A stretch of DNA of 64,000 nt from an uncultured Roseburia sp. (GCA_900548205.1 URJS01000002.1:1-64000); one strand, 5' to 3'. Numbered from the stretch's first letter, positions 1-9,841 are shown. Program-made: numbers and translations. Notes: a model not told the origin generated them from the sequence alone.

Positions 1-1
1 C

Positions 2-42
2 GGGCATTTCCATTTTTCGGAACACGAAAAATTACAATGCCC
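2..42. other. nested inverted repeat at window edge
   Basis: GGGCATT (2-8) pairs with AATGCCC (36-42), and inside it TTTTTCG (13-19) pairs with CGAAAAA (25-31). It lies downstream of the small minus-strand gene at 93-260, so it may be its terminator, but the bases that would hold a minus-strand T tract fall outside the window. On the plus strand no T tract follows. The structure is certain; the role is inferred. Confidence 0.4.
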
Positions 43-61
43 TCAACAGGCTAAAGCCCAT

Positions 62-107
62 AACAACGAGCGACACGTTTCACGAGCCGCTCTTATGTCA
101 ACAAAAA
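62..107 (+). repeat. dispersed hairpin repeat A, copy 1
   Basis: One of four copies (also 11264-11307, 39743-39787, 45131-45177), all in the same orientation. Layout: ACAAC, then an arm GAGCGAC (68-74), unpaired A, CGT, loop TTC, ACG, unpaired A, arm GCCGCTC (86-92), then a conserved tail TTATGTCAACAAAA. The inner pair is T-A here (CGT/ACG) but C-G in the other copies (CGC/GCG), a compensatory change that supports a real stem. The tail supplies the stop codon of the small minus-strand gene at 93-260. Confidence 0.75.
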
Positions 108-260
108 TGCCGCCTGAACGACTGCCGCCGCCGCGCCCGCGACCGAACAGACGCCATAAAATGCTTCCTTTTTTCCAGTCGTCACAAAGAAGCCTGTCGT
201 GGAAACCAAAAACACGCCTACCGACAAAAGCAGGGGCAAAACAGAAATCCCATACTTCAT
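93..260 (-). CDS. small two-helix membrane protein (55 aa)
   Basis: A 55-codon frame begins at ATG 258-260, preceded by AAGGAGGGCTT, a strong ribosome binding site. The product has a hydrophobic segment at about residues 4-26 (KYGISVLPLLLSVGVFLVS), a short basic turn with GKKEAF, and a second alanine-rich hydrophobic segment at about 34-54, so it should be a two-pass membrane hairpin. Its stop codon is TTA on the plus strand at 93-95, inside the tail of hairpin repeat A. It lies 9 bases downstream of ilvA on the same strand and may be its last cistron. I do not recognise a family, and no function can be given. Confidence 0.55.
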   Translation of the reverse strand: MKYGISVLPLLLSVGVFLVSTTGFFVTTGKKEAFYGVCSVAGAAAAVVQAAFLLT

Positions 261-269
261 AAGCCCTCC

Positions 270-1481
270 TTACAAGCTGGTGCGCACGGGCTTTGGCTGA
301 TATCCTTTTTTCTCCAGCGCCTTAATGATCTGTTTCTTGTGATCTGTTCCAAAGCTTTCCAACGTGATCCGAAGCTCCACTGCCGCGCTGCGGTTCGTGC
401 TGACAAACTGATTATGCTCCAGCTTTATGACATTGCCCTGCTCCAGTGCGATCGCCGCGGCTACCTTTGAAAGCTCGCCCGGCTTATCCGGCAGCAGCAC
501 CGACACCGTAAAGATGCGGTCACGGAAGATCAGCCCCTGCTGCACAACGGAGGACATCGTGATGACATCCATATTGCCGCCGCTAACGATGGAAACCACA
601 CGCTTATCCGAGACATCCAACTGCTTGAGCGCCGCAACCGTCAGAAGTCCCGAATTTTCCACAACCATTTTATGATTTTCCACCATATCAAGAAACGCAA
701 CAACAAGCTCATCATCCTGCACCGTAATAATATCATCCAGATTTTGCTGAATATACGGGAAAATCTGACTGCCCGGCGTCTTTACCGCCGTACCGTCCGC
801 AATCGTATTGACTGCCGGCAGGGTCGTCACCTTCCCCGCGGCAAACGATGCCTGCATACAATTTGCGCCTGCCGGCTCCACGCCGATCACCCTGATCTTT
901 GGATTTAACAGCTTTGCCAGCGTTGACACGCCTGTCGCAAGACCGCCGCCGCCAATCGGAACGAGAATATATTCCACGAGCGGCAGCTCCTTAAAAATTT
1001 CCATCGCGATCGTTCCCTGTCCGGTAGCCACCGCCAGGTCGTCAAACGGATGGATAAAGGTATAGCCCTCCTGCTCCGCAAGCTCATATGCCTTTTTGCA
1101 CGCCTCGTCATAAACGTCTCCGTAAAGGACTACCTCTGCGCCATAGCTCTTCGTCCGGTTTACCTTAATGAGCGGCGTTGTGGTCGGCATGACAATGACA
1201 GCCTTTGCACCATAGCACTTTGCCGCATAGGCAACCCCCTGCGCATGATTTCCGGCAGATGCGGTGATCAGTCCTCTTTTCCGTTCTTCCTCCGACAAGG
1301 TGCTGATCTTATAATAAGCGCCGCGCACCTTATAAGCTCCGGTAAACTGCATATTTTCCGGCTTTAGGTACACCTTATTCCCCGTCTGCTCACTCAGATA
1401 ATCACTGTACACAAGCTTTGTCTCAAGTGTTACCTCTTTTACCTTTTCACTGGCTTCCTCAAATTTATCTAATGTCAGCAT
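270..1481 (-). CDS. ilvA: threonine ammonia-lyase (threonine dehydratase)
   Basis: PLP enzyme that deaminates threonine to 2-oxobutyrate, the entry to isoleucine synthesis or to threonine fermentation. The PLP lysine sits in the GAYKVRGA motif (K51), the phosphate-binding loop is PIGGGG near residue 177, and SGGN follows near 300. A C-terminal ACT domain starts near residue 328 (TVSVLLPDKPGELSKV), giving 403 residues, the length of the single-ACT class. The start is fixed by AGGAGGG eight bases upstream. It follows ftsY by 45 bases with no clear terminator between them, so it may be read from the cell-division operon. No T-box leader is visible. Whether it is biosynthetic or catabolic cannot be told from sequence. 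Confidence 0.93.
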   Translation of the reverse strand: MLTLDKFEEASEKVKEVTLETKLVYSDYLSEQTGNKVYLKPENMQFTGAYKVRGAYYKISTLSEEERKRGLITASAGNHAQGVAYAAKCYGAKAVIVMPTTTPLIKVNRTKSYGAEVVLYGDVYDEACKKAYELAEQEGYTFIHPFDDLAVATGQGTIAMEIFKELPLVEYILVPIGGGGLATGVSTLAKLLNPKIRVIGVEPAGANCMQASFAAGKVTTLPAVNTIADGTAVKTPGSQIFPYIQQNLDDIITVQDDELVVAFLDMVENHKMVVENSGLLTVAALKQLDVSDKRVVSIVSGGNMDVITMSSVVQQGLIFRDRIFTVSVLLPDKPGELSKVAAAIALEQGNVIKLEHNQFVSTNRSAAVELRITLESFGTDHKKQIIKALEKKGYQPKPVRTSL

Positions 1482-1526
1482 ATTCTGCCCTCCTACTCTC
1501 CACAGCGCGCAAGATCACGGCTTTTT

Positions 1527-2462
1527 CTATTGGACCTTCACATTAAAAAGTGCGTCTACAAACTCATTGGCGTCAAATTTCTGCAAATCCTCAACATTTT
1601 CGCCCACACCGATATATTTTACCGGAATGCCAAGCTCCGAATGGATCGCCACCGCAATACCGCCCTTTGCCGTTCCATCCATTTTCGTCAAAATAATTCC
1701 CGTAATCTCCGCAACCTCTGAAAATTGACGCGCCTGATTTAACGCATTCTGCCCCGTCGTTGCATCGAGCACGACCAGCGTTTCACGGTACGCATCCGGA
1801 TATTCCTTTTCCAGAATACGATTGATCTTTTTTAATTCCTCCATCAGATTCTTCTTATTATGAAGTCTGCCCGCCGTATCACAGAGAAGCACATCCGCAT
1901 TCCGCGCCTTCGACGCTGCCACCGCATCATACACAACAGATGCCGGGTCTGCGCCCTCCTGTCCGCCGATCATCTCAACACCCGCACGGTTTGCCCACTC
2001 CAAAAGCTGATTTCCCGCTGCGGCGCGGAAGGTGTCGGCTGCCGCCAGCACCACGCGTCTTCCCTGATCTTTGAGCTTGCCCGCAAGCTTTCCCACAGAC
2101 GTTGTCTTTCCAACGCCGTTGACGCCGATGACAAGCACCACCGACCGCTCCTGCTCAAAGCGGTATGCCGTCTCCCCAACATCCATCTGCTCCTTGATGC
2201 TGCGGATCAACAGCTCCTTGCACTCCGCCGGCTCTTTGATATGCTGCTCGCGCACCTTCTGCTTTAAGCTTGTGATGATCGCTTCGGTTGCATTCACGCC
2301 GATGTCTCCCATGATGAGGATTTCTTCAATCTCCTCATAAAAATCCTCGTCGATACTGGAAAACCCGCTGAAAATCGAATCAATGCCCGATACGATATTA
2401 TCCCTTGTCTTGCCAAGCCCTGCAACCAGACGGCTCCAGAAGCCCTTCTTTCCATCACTCAT
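1527..2462 (-). CDS. ftsY: signal recognition particle receptor FtsY
   Basis: SRP-receptor GTPase that docks ribosome-SRP complexes at the membrane. The NG domain fills almost the whole 311 residues: the four-helix N part, then GVNGVGKTT (113-121), DTFRAAA, DTAGRL and TKMDG. The long acidic A domain of E. coli FtsY is missing, which is normal in Firmicutes. AAGGAGAG precedes the ATG, which starts 10 bases after the smc stop. It is the conserved last member of the rnc-smc-ftsY block. Confidence 0.97.
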   Translation of the reverse strand: MSDGKKGFWSRLVAGLGKTRDNIVSGIDSIFSGFSSIDEDFYEEIEEILIMGDIGVNATEAIITSLKQKVREQHIKEPAECKELLIRSIKEQMDVGETAYRFEQERSVVLVIGVNGVGKTTSVGKLAGKLKDQGRRVVLAAADTFRAAAGNQLLEWANRAGVEMIGGQEGADPASVVYDAVAASKARNADVLLCDTAGRLHNKKNLMEELKKINRILEKEYPDAYRETLVVLDATTGQNALNQARQFSEVAEITGIILTKMDGTAKGGIAVAIHSELGIPVKYIGVGENVEDLQKFDANEFVDALFNVKVQ

Positions 2463-2472
2463 TGTTCTCTCC

Positions 2473-5400
2473 TTATTTGCCGAGGTCGCCCTCGATCAGA
2501 TTTACGGAAACAAGCGTCGACACGCCCTTTTCCTGCATCGTGATACCATACAGACGATCTGCCGCCGCCATGGTGCCGCGTCTGTGTGTAATGACGATAA
2601 ACTGCGTATTTTGCGTCAGCTTATGTAAATATTTTGCAAAACGTCCGACATTGGAATCGTCAAGCGCCGCCTCAATCTCGTCCAGCAGACAAAACGGGGA
2701 CGGCTTTAAATTCTGAATCGCAAACAAAAGCGCGATCGCCGTCAGCGCTTTCTCTCCTCCCGACATCTGCATCATGTTCTGCAGCTTCTTTCCGGGCGGT
2801 TGCGCAATGATCCGGATGCCGCACTCTAAGATGTCCTCATCCTCCACAAGCTCAAGCGTTCCTTTTCCTCCGCCAAACAATTCCTTAAATACCCGGTCAA
2901 ACTCCTGTTGTATCTCGGCAAATTTCTCCAAAAACTGTCTGCGCATACCGGTATCAAGCTCCTCAATGATCTCAACGAGCGTCTTTTCCGCTTCGATCAG
3001 ATCATCATGCTCCGTCTTTAAAAATTCATACCGTTCCGACACTTCCTTATAATCCTCGATCGCATTGACATTGACGTCGCCAAGTCCCCGGATTTCATCC
3101 TTAATAGCTGAGATAAGCTTTTTTAGAGCGCCAAGATCGGTGTACGTCTCGTCGCGCAGTGCAAGCGCCGCATGACGCGTCAGCTCATACTCCTCCCACA
3201 TATAATTATTCTGGTATTCCTGCGTCTCCTCCAGCTTCTCTCTCTGACTGTTGAGACGGAAAATCTCTTTGTCAAGCGCTGTCAGCTTCTCTCCAAGCTC
3301 CTCGCGTTTTTTAAAAAATCCCTTGTACGCAGCGGACAGCTCCTCTTTTCGCTCGATCGTCTCCTGAAGCTCTTGTTCAAGCCTGATGCAGGCGTCCTCC
3401 GACGCAAGAATCGTCTTTTTGATTTCTTCAATATCCCCGCGCTTCTTCTCTGCATCCTGCTTCGCTTCCTTGGCGTCCCGCAAAAATCCTTCCCGCTCAT
3501 CCTCATAGCGCTTGATCTCACCATTGATACGCTCCAGATTTAAAAGCACAAATTCTTCCTTCTGGCGGATTGCGGCTTCCTCCATCTGAAGTGCGGAAAC
3601 TGCCTCCTGTGCGGCTGTCTCCTTCTCGCCCTGTGACAAAAGCTCCGCCTGGAGTCTCTTTGTTTCTTCCTCAAGCTCCTGCTCCTTTTGCTTTGCCTCC
3701 GCAATCTCCTGTTCGATCAGCGCCTTGTTCTTTGCAATCTCCCGCATCTGGTTCTCGATCTCATTGCCCTCAAGCTGCAGTCCCGCAAAAACGCTCTCGC
3801 TCTCATTTTTCTGCTCCTTTGCGCGCTCCGCGTTCAGCTTTGCGGTGTTTTGCAAAATATACAGCTCCTGAAGCTCTGCCTTATTCTTTCCGGCGTCCTC
3901 CTCCAACAGCGCGCGCGCCGTCTTAATATCCTCCATGCGGTTTCTTTTCGCCTGGATCTCCGTCTCAAGAGAAGCAACTCTCTGCTCCAGCTCCTCGATC
4001 TCTCTCTTTCGGGCAAGCAGATTGCTGCTGTTTTTAAACGCACCGCCCGTCAGTGAACCGCCGGGGCTTAGATACTCTCCCTCCAGCGTCACGATATGCA
4101 GCGAATAGCGGTACTTGCGCGCCAGCGCAACCGCGGCGTCAATATGCTCCGTCACAACGACCCTGCCGAGCAGATACGCGATAACTCCCTCGTACTTTGC
4201 GTCTGTCTTTACCAGCGTGTGCGCCAGTCCCATGACCCCCTTTTCCTGCAGGGCGTCCATATTCTTAAAATTTCCTTTTCCATTGACGCTCGTCAGCGGC
4301 AGAAAGGTTGCCCGTCCAAAGCGGTTCTGCTTCAGATAAGAAATCATCTGCTTCGCAGTCTCCTCATCCTCCGTCACAATATTTTGGATATTGCCGCCAA
4401 GTGCAGTCTCGATCGCCGTCTCATATTTCTTTTCCACCTGTATCAGATCAGAAACAACACCGAGCAGTCCGGGATGCTTTGCTCTCTGCTCCATCACGCG
4501 CCGGATACTGCTGCCATAACCATCGTAGCGCTCTGCGATATTTTTCAGGGAATCCAGACGCGACTGTTCCTTATGATACTGCGCCACCTCCCGCTCCAGC
4601 TGCTCTCTCGTCCCGGCAGACTTCTTTTTCCACTCCCGCTCTTTTTCCTCCATAGCGGCAGCCTCGCGCTTTTTTTCTAAGATCACTGCATTGACACGCT
4701 CTAATTCCTTCTGATAGTCTGACAGAACCGCATCTAAATCTGCTTCCTCCGTCTTTCGGGCAAGCAGACGCTTCGTCAGCTGCGCCTTTCGGATATTCAT
4801 CTGCTCGGACATCGTATCAAAACGCTGCTGCCTTGCCTTTACGGACGCCCGCTGATTTAAAAGCCCCATCAGCGCATTCTTACCGCTCTCAATTCCCTCG
4901 GTGCACCGCGCTACTTCCCGCCGCACCGCCTCAAGCGTCTCTACCGCCTCCCCACGCTTTTCGGCGATTGCCAAAAGCCCGGCACGCAGCTCCTTTTGCT
5001 CCTCGTCGTAGGAGGCGAGGAAGCTTAAACGCTCCTCCTTCTCCCGATCGATCGAAGCGAGACGGCTCTTTAAATGCTCATCTGTCATCTCGGCAGTATG
5101 GATCTGCTCATTTAAGACATTGATCTGCCCCTCAAGCTTTCCCTTCATCACGGCAGAGCTGCTTAAATTTTCTCGGATCGTGGTAAGCTTCTCCTCCGTA
5201 TCGGAAAGCTCCTGCTCCATCCTCTCATACTCCGACTTGACCTGCTCATAGGCGTCCTTTGCCTCCCGCGCCTCCTGATCCGCAGTCTCAAACTTCGCCT
5301 GCACATCCTTCTGCTGCTCGTCAATATGCTCTGCTTCCAAGAGAAACATATTCACATCGTACGTCTTTAATTCCTCTTTTTTCTTCAGATACACACGCGC

Positions 5401-6033
5401 CTTCTGTGCCTGACGCTCCAGCGGTCCTACCTGACGCTCCAGCTCCGCCAAAATATCGTTCACACGCACCAGATTTTCACGCTCATTCTCAAGCTTTTTT
5501 TGTGCGGTCGCCTTGCGCTTCTTATACTTCACGATCCCTGCCGCCTCGTCAAAAAGCTCACGCCGCTCCTCCGGCTTTCCGCTTAAGATACGCTCAATCT
5601 GTCCCTGACCGATGATCGAATAGCCCTCTTTTCCGATACCGGTATCATAAAAGAGCTCCGTAACATCCTTTAGGCGGCACGGACTTCCATTGATCAGATA
5701 CTCGCTCTCTCCCGAGCGGTAGACGCGCCTTGCGACTGTCACCTCCTCAAAATCGATCGCCAGCTGATGGTCCGAGTTATCCATTGTAATCGCAACATAG
5801 GCATAGCTTAAGGGCTTACGATTCTCCGTTCCCGCAAAAATAACATCCTGCATACTCGCCCCGCGCAGCTGCTTGGCGCTCTGCTCTCCAAGCACCCAGC
5901 GGACAGCATCCGCCACGTTGCTCTTGCCGCTGCCGTTTGGTCCCACAATGCCCGTAATTCCGTTATGAAAATCAAATAAAATTTTATTCGCAAACGATTT
6001 AAAGCCCTGCACTTCGATACTTTTCAGATACAT
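2473..6033 (-). CDS. smc: chromosome segregation protein SMC
   Basis: Condensin ATPase that compacts and segregates the chromosome with ScpA and ScpB. At 1186 residues it has the usual length. Walker A is GPNGSGKSN (31-39). Two long coiled coils flank a hinge near residues 510-650 that carries the GLAHTLV and GGSLTGGAF stretches. The C-terminal head has the [12 protein letters not shown] signature followed by Walker B in [12 protein letters not shown]. The gene begins 17 bases after rnc, with AGAGAGG as ribosome binding site, and is followed closely by ftsY, the standard Firmicutes arrangement. Confidence 0.98.
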   Translation of the reverse strand: MYLKSIEVQGFKSFANKILFDFHNGITGIVGPNGSGKSNVADAVRWVLGEQSAKQLRGASMQDVIFAGTENRKPLSYAYVAITMDNSDHQLAIDFEEVTVARRVYRSGESEYLINGSPCRLKDVTELFYDTGIGKEGYSIIGQGQIERILSGKPEERRELFDEAAGIVKYKKRKATAQKKLENERENLVRVNDILAELERQVGPLERQAQKARVYLKKKEELKTYDVNMFLLEAEHIDEQQKDVQAKFETADQEAREAKDAYEQVKSEYERMEQELSDTEEKLTTIRENLSSSAVMKGKLEGQINVLNEQIHTAEMTDEHLKSRLASIDREKEERLSFLASYDEEQKELRAGLLAIAEKRGEAVETLEAVRREVARCTEGIESGKNALMGLLNQRASVKARQQRFDTMSEQMNIRKAQLTKRLLARKTEEADLDAVLSDYQKELERVNAVILEKKREAAAMEEKEREWKKKSAGTREQLEREVAQYHKEQSRLDSLKNIAERYDGYGSSIRRVMEQRAKHPGLLGVVSDLIQVEKKYETAIETALGGNIQNIVTEDEETAKQMISYLKQNRFGRATFLPLTSVNGKGNFKNMDALQEKGVMGLAHTLVKTDAKYEGVIAYLLGRVVVTEHIDAAVALARKYRYSLHIVTLEGEYLSPGGSLTGGAFKNSSNLLARKREIEELEQRVASLETEIQAKRNRMEDIKTARALLEEDAGKNKAELQELYILQNTAKLNAERAKEQKNESESVFAGLQLEGNEIENQMREIAKNKALIEQEIAEAKQKEQELEEETKRLQAELLSQGEKETAAQEAVSALQMEEAAIRQKEEFVLLNLERINGEIKRYEDEREGFLRDAKEAKQDAEKKRGDIEEIKKTILASEDACIRLEQELQETIERKEELSAAYKGFFKKREELGEKLTALDKEIFRLNSQREKLEETQEYQNNYMWEEYELTRHAALALRDETYTDLGALKKLISAIKDEIRGLGDVNVNAIEDYKEVSERYEFLKTEHDDLIEAEKTLVEIIEELDTGMRRQFLEKFAEIQQEFDRVFKELFGGGKGTLELVEDEDILECGIRIIAQPPGKKLQNMMQMSGGEKALTAIALLFAIQNLKPSPFCLLDEIEAALDDSNVGRFAKYLHKLTQNTQFIVITHRRGTMAAADRLYGITMQEKGVSTLVSVNLIEGDLGK

Positions 6034-6050
6034 AGATACCTCTCTTTTGC

Positions 6051-6737
6051 CTACGCTTGCGGCTTTAAGCGCAGCAGCGCCTGATAGGCCGCCTCCTGCT
6101 CCGCCGCCTTCTTCGTATGACCGCTTCCTTCTCCAAGCTTCCGCTCTCCGATCTTTGCCGCCACGCGGAAATTCTTATCGTGATCCGGTCCCTCCTCCGC
6201 AAGCAGCTCATAATGCAGCGGCTCCTTATACGTTCCCTGCACCAGCTCCTGTAAAATCGTCTTACTATCATAAAACAATTTCTTGTGCTCAATATCTGTC
6301 AGGATAAACCGCTGAATGAATGTCTGCGCCGGGGAAAATCCGCCGTCCAGATAGATCGCGCCGATCAACGCCTCCAATGCATCCGACAAAATTGATTTGC
6401 GCGTTCTTCCTCCCGTCTGCTCCTCACCCTTCCCCAGAAAAAGGTAGCTGCCCAGACGCAGCTGCCGCGTACAGAGCGCAAGCGTCGGCTCGCAAACAAT
6501 GCTTGCCCGCAGCTTCGTCAAATCTCCCTCCGGAAGCTTCGCATAATTCCGGTAAAGAAAGTCACTCGATACAAGCTCCAAAACAGCATCCCCCAGAAAT
6601 TCCAGCCGCTCATTATCCGAGAGCTTCCTCATATGTCTCTCATTTGCATAGGAGCTGTGCGTCAGCGCCTGTCTAAGCAGCCCCTTTTGCCGAAACTCAT
6701 ACCCGATCGCCTTTTCCAATTCTTCCAGCCGTTCCAT
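6051..6737 (-). CDS. rnc: ribonuclease III
   Basis: Double-strand-specific endoribonuclease that processes rRNA precursors and structured mRNAs. The catalytic signature NERLEFLGDAVLEL is present and a double-stranded RNA binding domain fills the last 70 residues. The open frame extends upstream to 6812, but I place the start at ATG 6735-6737 because GGGAGGAG lies seven bases before it; this gives 228 residues, the family length, and removes a 25-residue basic extension not expected in RNase III. A strong hairpin separates it from acpP. Confidence 0.95.
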   Translation of the reverse strand: MERLEELEKAIGYEFRQKGLLRQALTHSSYANERHMRKLSDNERLEFLGDAVLELVSSDFLYRNYAKLPEGDLTKLRASIVCEPTLALCTRQLRLGSYLFLGKGEEQTGGRTRKSILSDALEALIGAIYLDGGFSPAQTFIQRFILTDIEHKKLFYDSKTILQELVQGTYKEPLHYELLAEEGPDHDKNFRVAAKIGERKLGEGSGHTKKAAEQEAAYQALLRLKPQA

Positions 6738-6809
6738 ATACTCCTCCCTCCCGGCAAGGCTTTTCTTGCGCCACAGCCTCCTATAGCGTAAGAAAAGCTC
6801 TCCCGGCTT

Positions 6810-6842
6810 CACAAAAGCCCTTGTTGCAGAAACAAGGGCTTT
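6810..6842 (-). terminator. hairpin between acpP and rnc
   Basis: AAAGCCCTTGTT (6814-6825) and AACAAGGGCTTT (6831-6842) form a perfect 12-bp stem with a 5-base loop. On the minus strand only four T residues run out of the stem, so termination may be partial. It would lower transcription from plsX-acpP into rnc-smc-ftsY. A convincing separate promoter for rnc was not found. Confidence 0.6.
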
Positions 6843-6867
6843 CTACTTTCCGTCATCCGGTTATCTT

Positions 6868-7101
6868 TTATGCGTTTAACGCATTCTTAATCTCCTCTAC
6901 CGCATCCGCAACCGTCACGATATGCTCTGCGTCCTCATTGGCAATCTCAATATCAAACTCATCGCCGATTCCCATGATGATCTGTAATACATCAAGTGAA
7001 TCCGCTCCCAGATCATCCACGAAATTTGTCTCCATCGTGATCTCCTCCGGGTCTACATTTAATACCTCTGCAATAATTTTTGTCAGCTTTTCAAATTCCA
7101 T
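6868..7101 (-). CDS. acpP: acyl carrier protein
   Basis: Carrier of growing acyl chains in type II fatty acid synthesis. The 77-residue acidic helical protein has the phosphopantetheine attachment motif GADSLD with the serine at position 35. The open frame runs on to 7131 but the ATG at 7099-7101, with AAAAGGAG eight bases before it and the usual MEFEKL opening, is the start. It follows plsX by 4 bases, so the two are translated from one message; PlsX produces acyl-phosphate from acyl-ACP. Confidence 0.97.
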   Translation of the reverse strand: MEFEKLTKIIAEVLNVDPEEITMETNFVDDLGADSLDVLQIIMGIGDEFDIEIANEDAEHIVTVADAVEEIKNALNA

Positions 7102-7105
7102 TCCT

Positions 7106-8146
7106 TTACTCCTTTTCCTGTTCTTTTCCATTGTTCAGATTATTCCTGATCTTCCCATTGATGTCCTGCTTTTGAAATGTCACGCACTGGTAAATCGCAT
7201 TGGTGATCTCCGTCGCCTTCGCGCTGCCGTGCGTCTTTACCACAAGCCCGTTTAAGCCCAAAAGCGGCGCTCCGCCATACTGCGTCGCATCGAAATCCTT
7301 CAGCGTCGCCTTTAATGCCGGAAGCGCAAGAGCTGCGCCAAGCTTGCTCCTTAGCGTGCTCGTCATGCCTTTTTTGATCGCGCCGATCAACGTGCTGCTT
7401 AGCCCCTCATAAAGCTTTAGGATCACGTTCCCGACAAACGCCTCGCAGACGATCACATCCGCCTCTCCGTGCGGAATCTCACGCGCTTCAATGCTGCCCA
7501 CAAAATTGATGGCCTCACATTCCTTTAAGAGCGGATAGGTCTCCTTTACCAATGCGTTTCCCTTCTCCTCCTCCGCGCCGATATTGACGATCGCAACGCG
7601 CGGACGATTGATGCCCAGCACATGCTCCATATAAATGGAGCCCATCTGTGCAAACTGAAGCAGATGGGACGATCTTGCATCCACATTCGCACCACAGTCG
7701 ATCAGCAATGAGACGCCGCGCTCTGTCGGGATCAAAGGCGCTAACGGGGGACGTTCGATCCCCTTGATCCTTCCGATCAGCACCTGTCCGCCGACAAGGA
7801 TCGCACCGGAGCTTCCGGCAGAAACAAAAGCATCCGCCTCCTTTTGCTTCACCAAATTCATGCCCATAACGATTGAGGACTGCTTTTTTTTGCGGATCGC
7901 ATTGACCGGAGGCTCTGCGGTCTCAATGACTTCTTCTGCATGTACCACACGGATCCTCTCCTTTGGATATGTGTGCTTTTCAAGCTCTGCGCAGATAACA
8001 TCCTCCTGCCCAATAAGCAAAACCTCAATATCCTCTCTCTCCCGAATGGCGTCCACAGCACCCTTCACAGGCTCTGCGGGGGCGTGGTCTCCGCCCATCG
8101 CATCCAAAACAACCCGCGTTATTTTAGCATCACTATTCTGCTGCAT
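7106..8146 (-). CDS. plsX: phosphate acyltransferase PlsX
   Basis: Converts acyl-ACP to acyl-phosphate for PlsY in phosphatidic acid synthesis. The family opening [12 protein letters not shown] is near the N terminus, followed by the [10 protein letters not shown] and [10 protein letters not shown] stretches and a glycine-rich C terminus. Two in-frame ATGs exist, at 8161 and 8146. I prefer 8146 because GGGAG lies eight bases before it, giving 346 residues; the other would add five. It heads the plsX-acpP transcript from its own promoter (8198-8226). Confidence 0.95.
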   Translation of the reverse strand: MQQNSDAKITRVVLDAMGGDHAPAEPVKGAVDAIREREDIEVLLIGQEDVICAELEKHTYPKERIRVVHAEEVIETAEPPVNAIRKKKQSSIVMGMNLVKQKEADAFVSAGSSGAILVGGQVLIGRIKGIERPPLAPLIPTERGVSLLIDCGANVDARSSHLLQFAQMGSIYMEHVLGINRPRVAIVNIGAEEEKGNALVKETYPLLKECEAINFVGSIEAREIPHGEADVIVCEAFVGNVILKLYEGLSSTLIGAIKKGMTSTLRSKLGAALALPALKATLKDFDATQYGGAPLLGLNGLVVKTHGSAKATEITNAIYQCVTFQKQDINGKIRNNLNNGKEQEKE

Positions 8147-8197
8147 ATTCCAATCTCCCATCTACCCTGCAAGGGTCTCCCCTCGCGTCTATAACAA

Positions 8198-8226
8198 AAT
8201 ATATTATAACTCCCTCTATAAGTCAA
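8198..8226 (-). promoter_or_regulatory. plsX promoter
   Basis: On the minus strand TTGACT (8221-8226) and TATATT (8198-8203) are separated by 17 bases. It sits about 50 bases upstream of plsX and just beyond the end of the DUF624 gene. No FapR-like inverted repeat was seen. Confidence 0.65.
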
Positions 8227-8246
8227 TACGCAAAAAATCAGTTTTT

Positions 8247-8969
8247 CTAGTTATAGAACTCCTCATTGCGCTCGCGCTCCGCAGCAATATCCTCCTCGGA
8301 CATGTATTTGATAAAAATCTTTTCCAGTATGCGGTTTGCAATCACCATATAGACGACCGGAACGACCATCAGCAGCGGCGGCAGCAGAAAAATCAGAAAT
8401 GCAGCTCCCAGAAACAAAAGCAACAGAACAAACGACCACGGAAGATTTGCAACCGCGATCAGCGCCGCATTCTTTAGTACCTGCCGCAGATGATTCTCAA
8501 AACGCGCCATATAAGAGAACACATAGACGCCCCATGTTGAAACCAAAAGAATAAAAATCAGGAACACGATATAAAGCACGCCCCCCTTGCCTCCGTTTAC
8601 TGCAATATGGTACATGATATAGCTGTCAAATCCCATAAAAAGCGCAATCCCGAAAACAATCAGTCCGGCGGCAGCCCCCTGTTTGAAGTTGCTGCGGAAC
8701 GCATGCCAATACTCCTGCCAGATATAACTCCTGCCATGCCTTACCACCTTGTTGACAGCATAATACATCGCAACTGTCGCAGGTCCTGCAAGAACGGCGG
8801 TCAGCCAGCAAATGATCCAGTAGAGTATCACGCCGCTTCCCCATGCCACAAAAAATAACGTCACAAGCGGAACGCAGCAGAAAATCCAAAGCACATTGAG
8901 CAAAACACAGTCAATCGCCTTATTCATCCCCTGAAAAAACTTATTGTCTAAATTAAATAATTCTCCCAT
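8247..8969 (-). CDS. DUF624 (YesL-like) membrane protein
   Basis: A 240-residue integral membrane protein with about five hydrophobic helices (near residues 22-46, 50-72, 98-120, 128-150 and 170-205). The N-terminal pattern LFNLDNKFFQGMNKAIDCVL and the WIFCCVPLVT segment are typical of DUF624/YesL proteins, often found near carbohydrate transport genes but without a known activity. The ATG has AGGAGAT nine bases upstream. It sits between rpmF and plsX, a junction that is usually closed in this conserved block, and it begins only 22 bases after the strong rpmF terminator, so its expression must come from readthrough or a promoter I cannot see. Confidence 0.8.
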   Translation of the reverse strand: MGELFNLDNKFFQGMNKAIDCVLLNVLWIFCCVPLVTLFFVAWGSGVILYWIICWLTAVLAGPATVAMYYAVNKVVRHGRSYIWQEYWHAFRSNFKQGAAAGLIVFGIALFMGFDSYIMYHIAVNGGKGGVLYIVFLIFILLVSTWGVYVFSYMARFENHLRQVLKNAALIAVANLPWSFVLLLLFLGAAFLIFLLPPLLMVVPVVYMVIANRILEKIFIKYMSEEDIAAERERNEEFYN

Positions 8970-8991
8970 TTGAAATATCTCCTAGTAAAGT

Positions 8992-9024
8992 GAAAAGGTG
9001 GGAGTGTTTCAAACACTCCCACCT
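8992..9024 (-). terminator. rpmF operon terminator
   Basis: AGGTGGGAGTGTTT (8996-9009) and AAACACTCCCACCT (9011-9024) are perfect inverse complements of 14 bases, and four T residues follow on the minus strand. It ends the yceD-rpmF message immediately before the DUF624 gene. Confidence 0.85.
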
Positions 9025-9035
9025 ACAGGTTTTTC

Positions 9036-9215
9036 TTAGTCCTGAGCAATGATTTCTTTCTTATTATAAGAGCCACAGTTCTTGCATACTCTGTGAGGCA
9101 TCATTAACTCGCCACATTTGCTGCACTTTACCAATGCAGGAGCAGTCATTTTCCAGTTTGCTCTTCTTTTATCTCTTCTTCCTTTGGAAGATTTATTCTT
9201 TGGACAAATCGACAT
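9036..9215 (-). CDS. rpmF: 50S ribosomal protein L32
   Basis: A 59-residue basic protein opening MSICPKNKSSKGRRDKRRAN, the hallmark of L32 in the large ribosomal subunit. Two CxxC pairs (CSKC and CKNC) form the zinc ribbon, so this is the zinc-binding form. The ATG at 9213-9215 has AAGGAGGTG upstream. The gene follows yceD by 4 bases, the arrangement seen in most bacteria. Confidence 0.97.
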   Translation of the reverse strand: MSICPKNKSSKGRRDKRRANWKMTAPALVKCSKCGELMMPHRVCKNCGSYNKKEIIAQD

Positions 9216-9219
9216 CTAC

Positions 9220-9744
9220 TTACACCTCCTTAAATTTGTTAAAGACATCTTGGATTGCTGCCATTCTTGGATCCAGTTCTGTTCTCTGGCAATCGCAGTT
9301 CCCCTTATTCAGGTTCATTCCGCACACTTTGCAAATTCCTTTGCAATCCTCCTTGCACAGAACTTTCATCGGCCAGTTCACCAAAATCTCTCCATAGATA
9401 AGCTTATCTATATCCAGATTTAATCCAATCAGGTAGTCAATAGATTCCATCTGCTCGTCCCCGATGACAGAGCCGTCTAACGTAAGCTCCTTATCAACGG
9501 ACACATGAATGTCTGTCGGAACCTCCGCCAGACAACGGCTGCACGGAATTGATACCGTCATATGCGTCTCACCGGAAATCAGCATACGCTTATTCTCCTG
9601 ATTCGCAATCCGAATATCAATCGGCGCCTTCTGTGTAATAGGAAATTCGCCAAGCCTTGACACAAAGGAATTGAGCTCGATCGGAACTTCTTTGGTAATC
9701 TCCTTGTTCGCACAAGACACAATCTCTGAAATATCAATCTGCAT
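9220..9744 (-). CDS. yceD: YceD / DUF177 protein
   Basis: A 174-residue member of the DUF177 (YceD) family, found next to rpmF across bacteria and linked to ribosomal RNA accumulation. A cysteine pair (SRCLAE) lies in the middle and a second set, CKEDCKGICKVCG followed by CDC, near the C terminus is characteristic of Firmicutes members and may bind zinc. GGGAGGAG precedes the ATG. A near-consensus promoter (9801-9829) drives yceD-rpmF. Confidence 0.92.
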   Translation of the reverse strand: MQIDISEIVSCANKEITKEVPIELNSFVSRLGEFPITQKAPIDIRIANQENKRMLISGETHMTVSIPCSRCLAEVPTDIHVSVDKELTLDGSVIGDEQMESIDYLIGLNLDIDKLIYGEILVNWPMKVLCKEDCKGICKVCGMNLNKGNCDCQRTELDPRMAAIQDVFNKFKEV

Positions 9745-9800
9745 GGTTTACTCCTCCCTCTTGGCAAGTATTCTCACGCTTGAGGTCTCACACCTAACCA

Positions 9801-9829
9801 ATTATACATAGGCACATTTTATTTGTCAA
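9801..9829 (-). promoter_or_regulatory. yceD-rpmF promoter
   Basis: Consensus TTGACA (9824-9829) and TATAAT (9801-9806) on the minus strand with exactly 17 bases between them. This is the closest match to a sigma-A promoter in the window, as expected for a ribosomal protein operon. Confidence 0.88.
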
Positions 9830-9841
9830 TCATTTCTTTGC

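Noticed and set aside
65..107. TTGACA on the minus strand of repeat A tails as a promoter
   Set aside because: Copies 1-3 read TTGACAT on the minus strand, but no -10-like hexamer follows at 16-18 bases.
3172..3543. Many long plus-strand frames opposite smc, dnaK, polA and others
   Set aside because: They follow the third-base pattern of the opposite gene, have leucine/arginine-rich or serine-rich composition and no ribosome binding sites.
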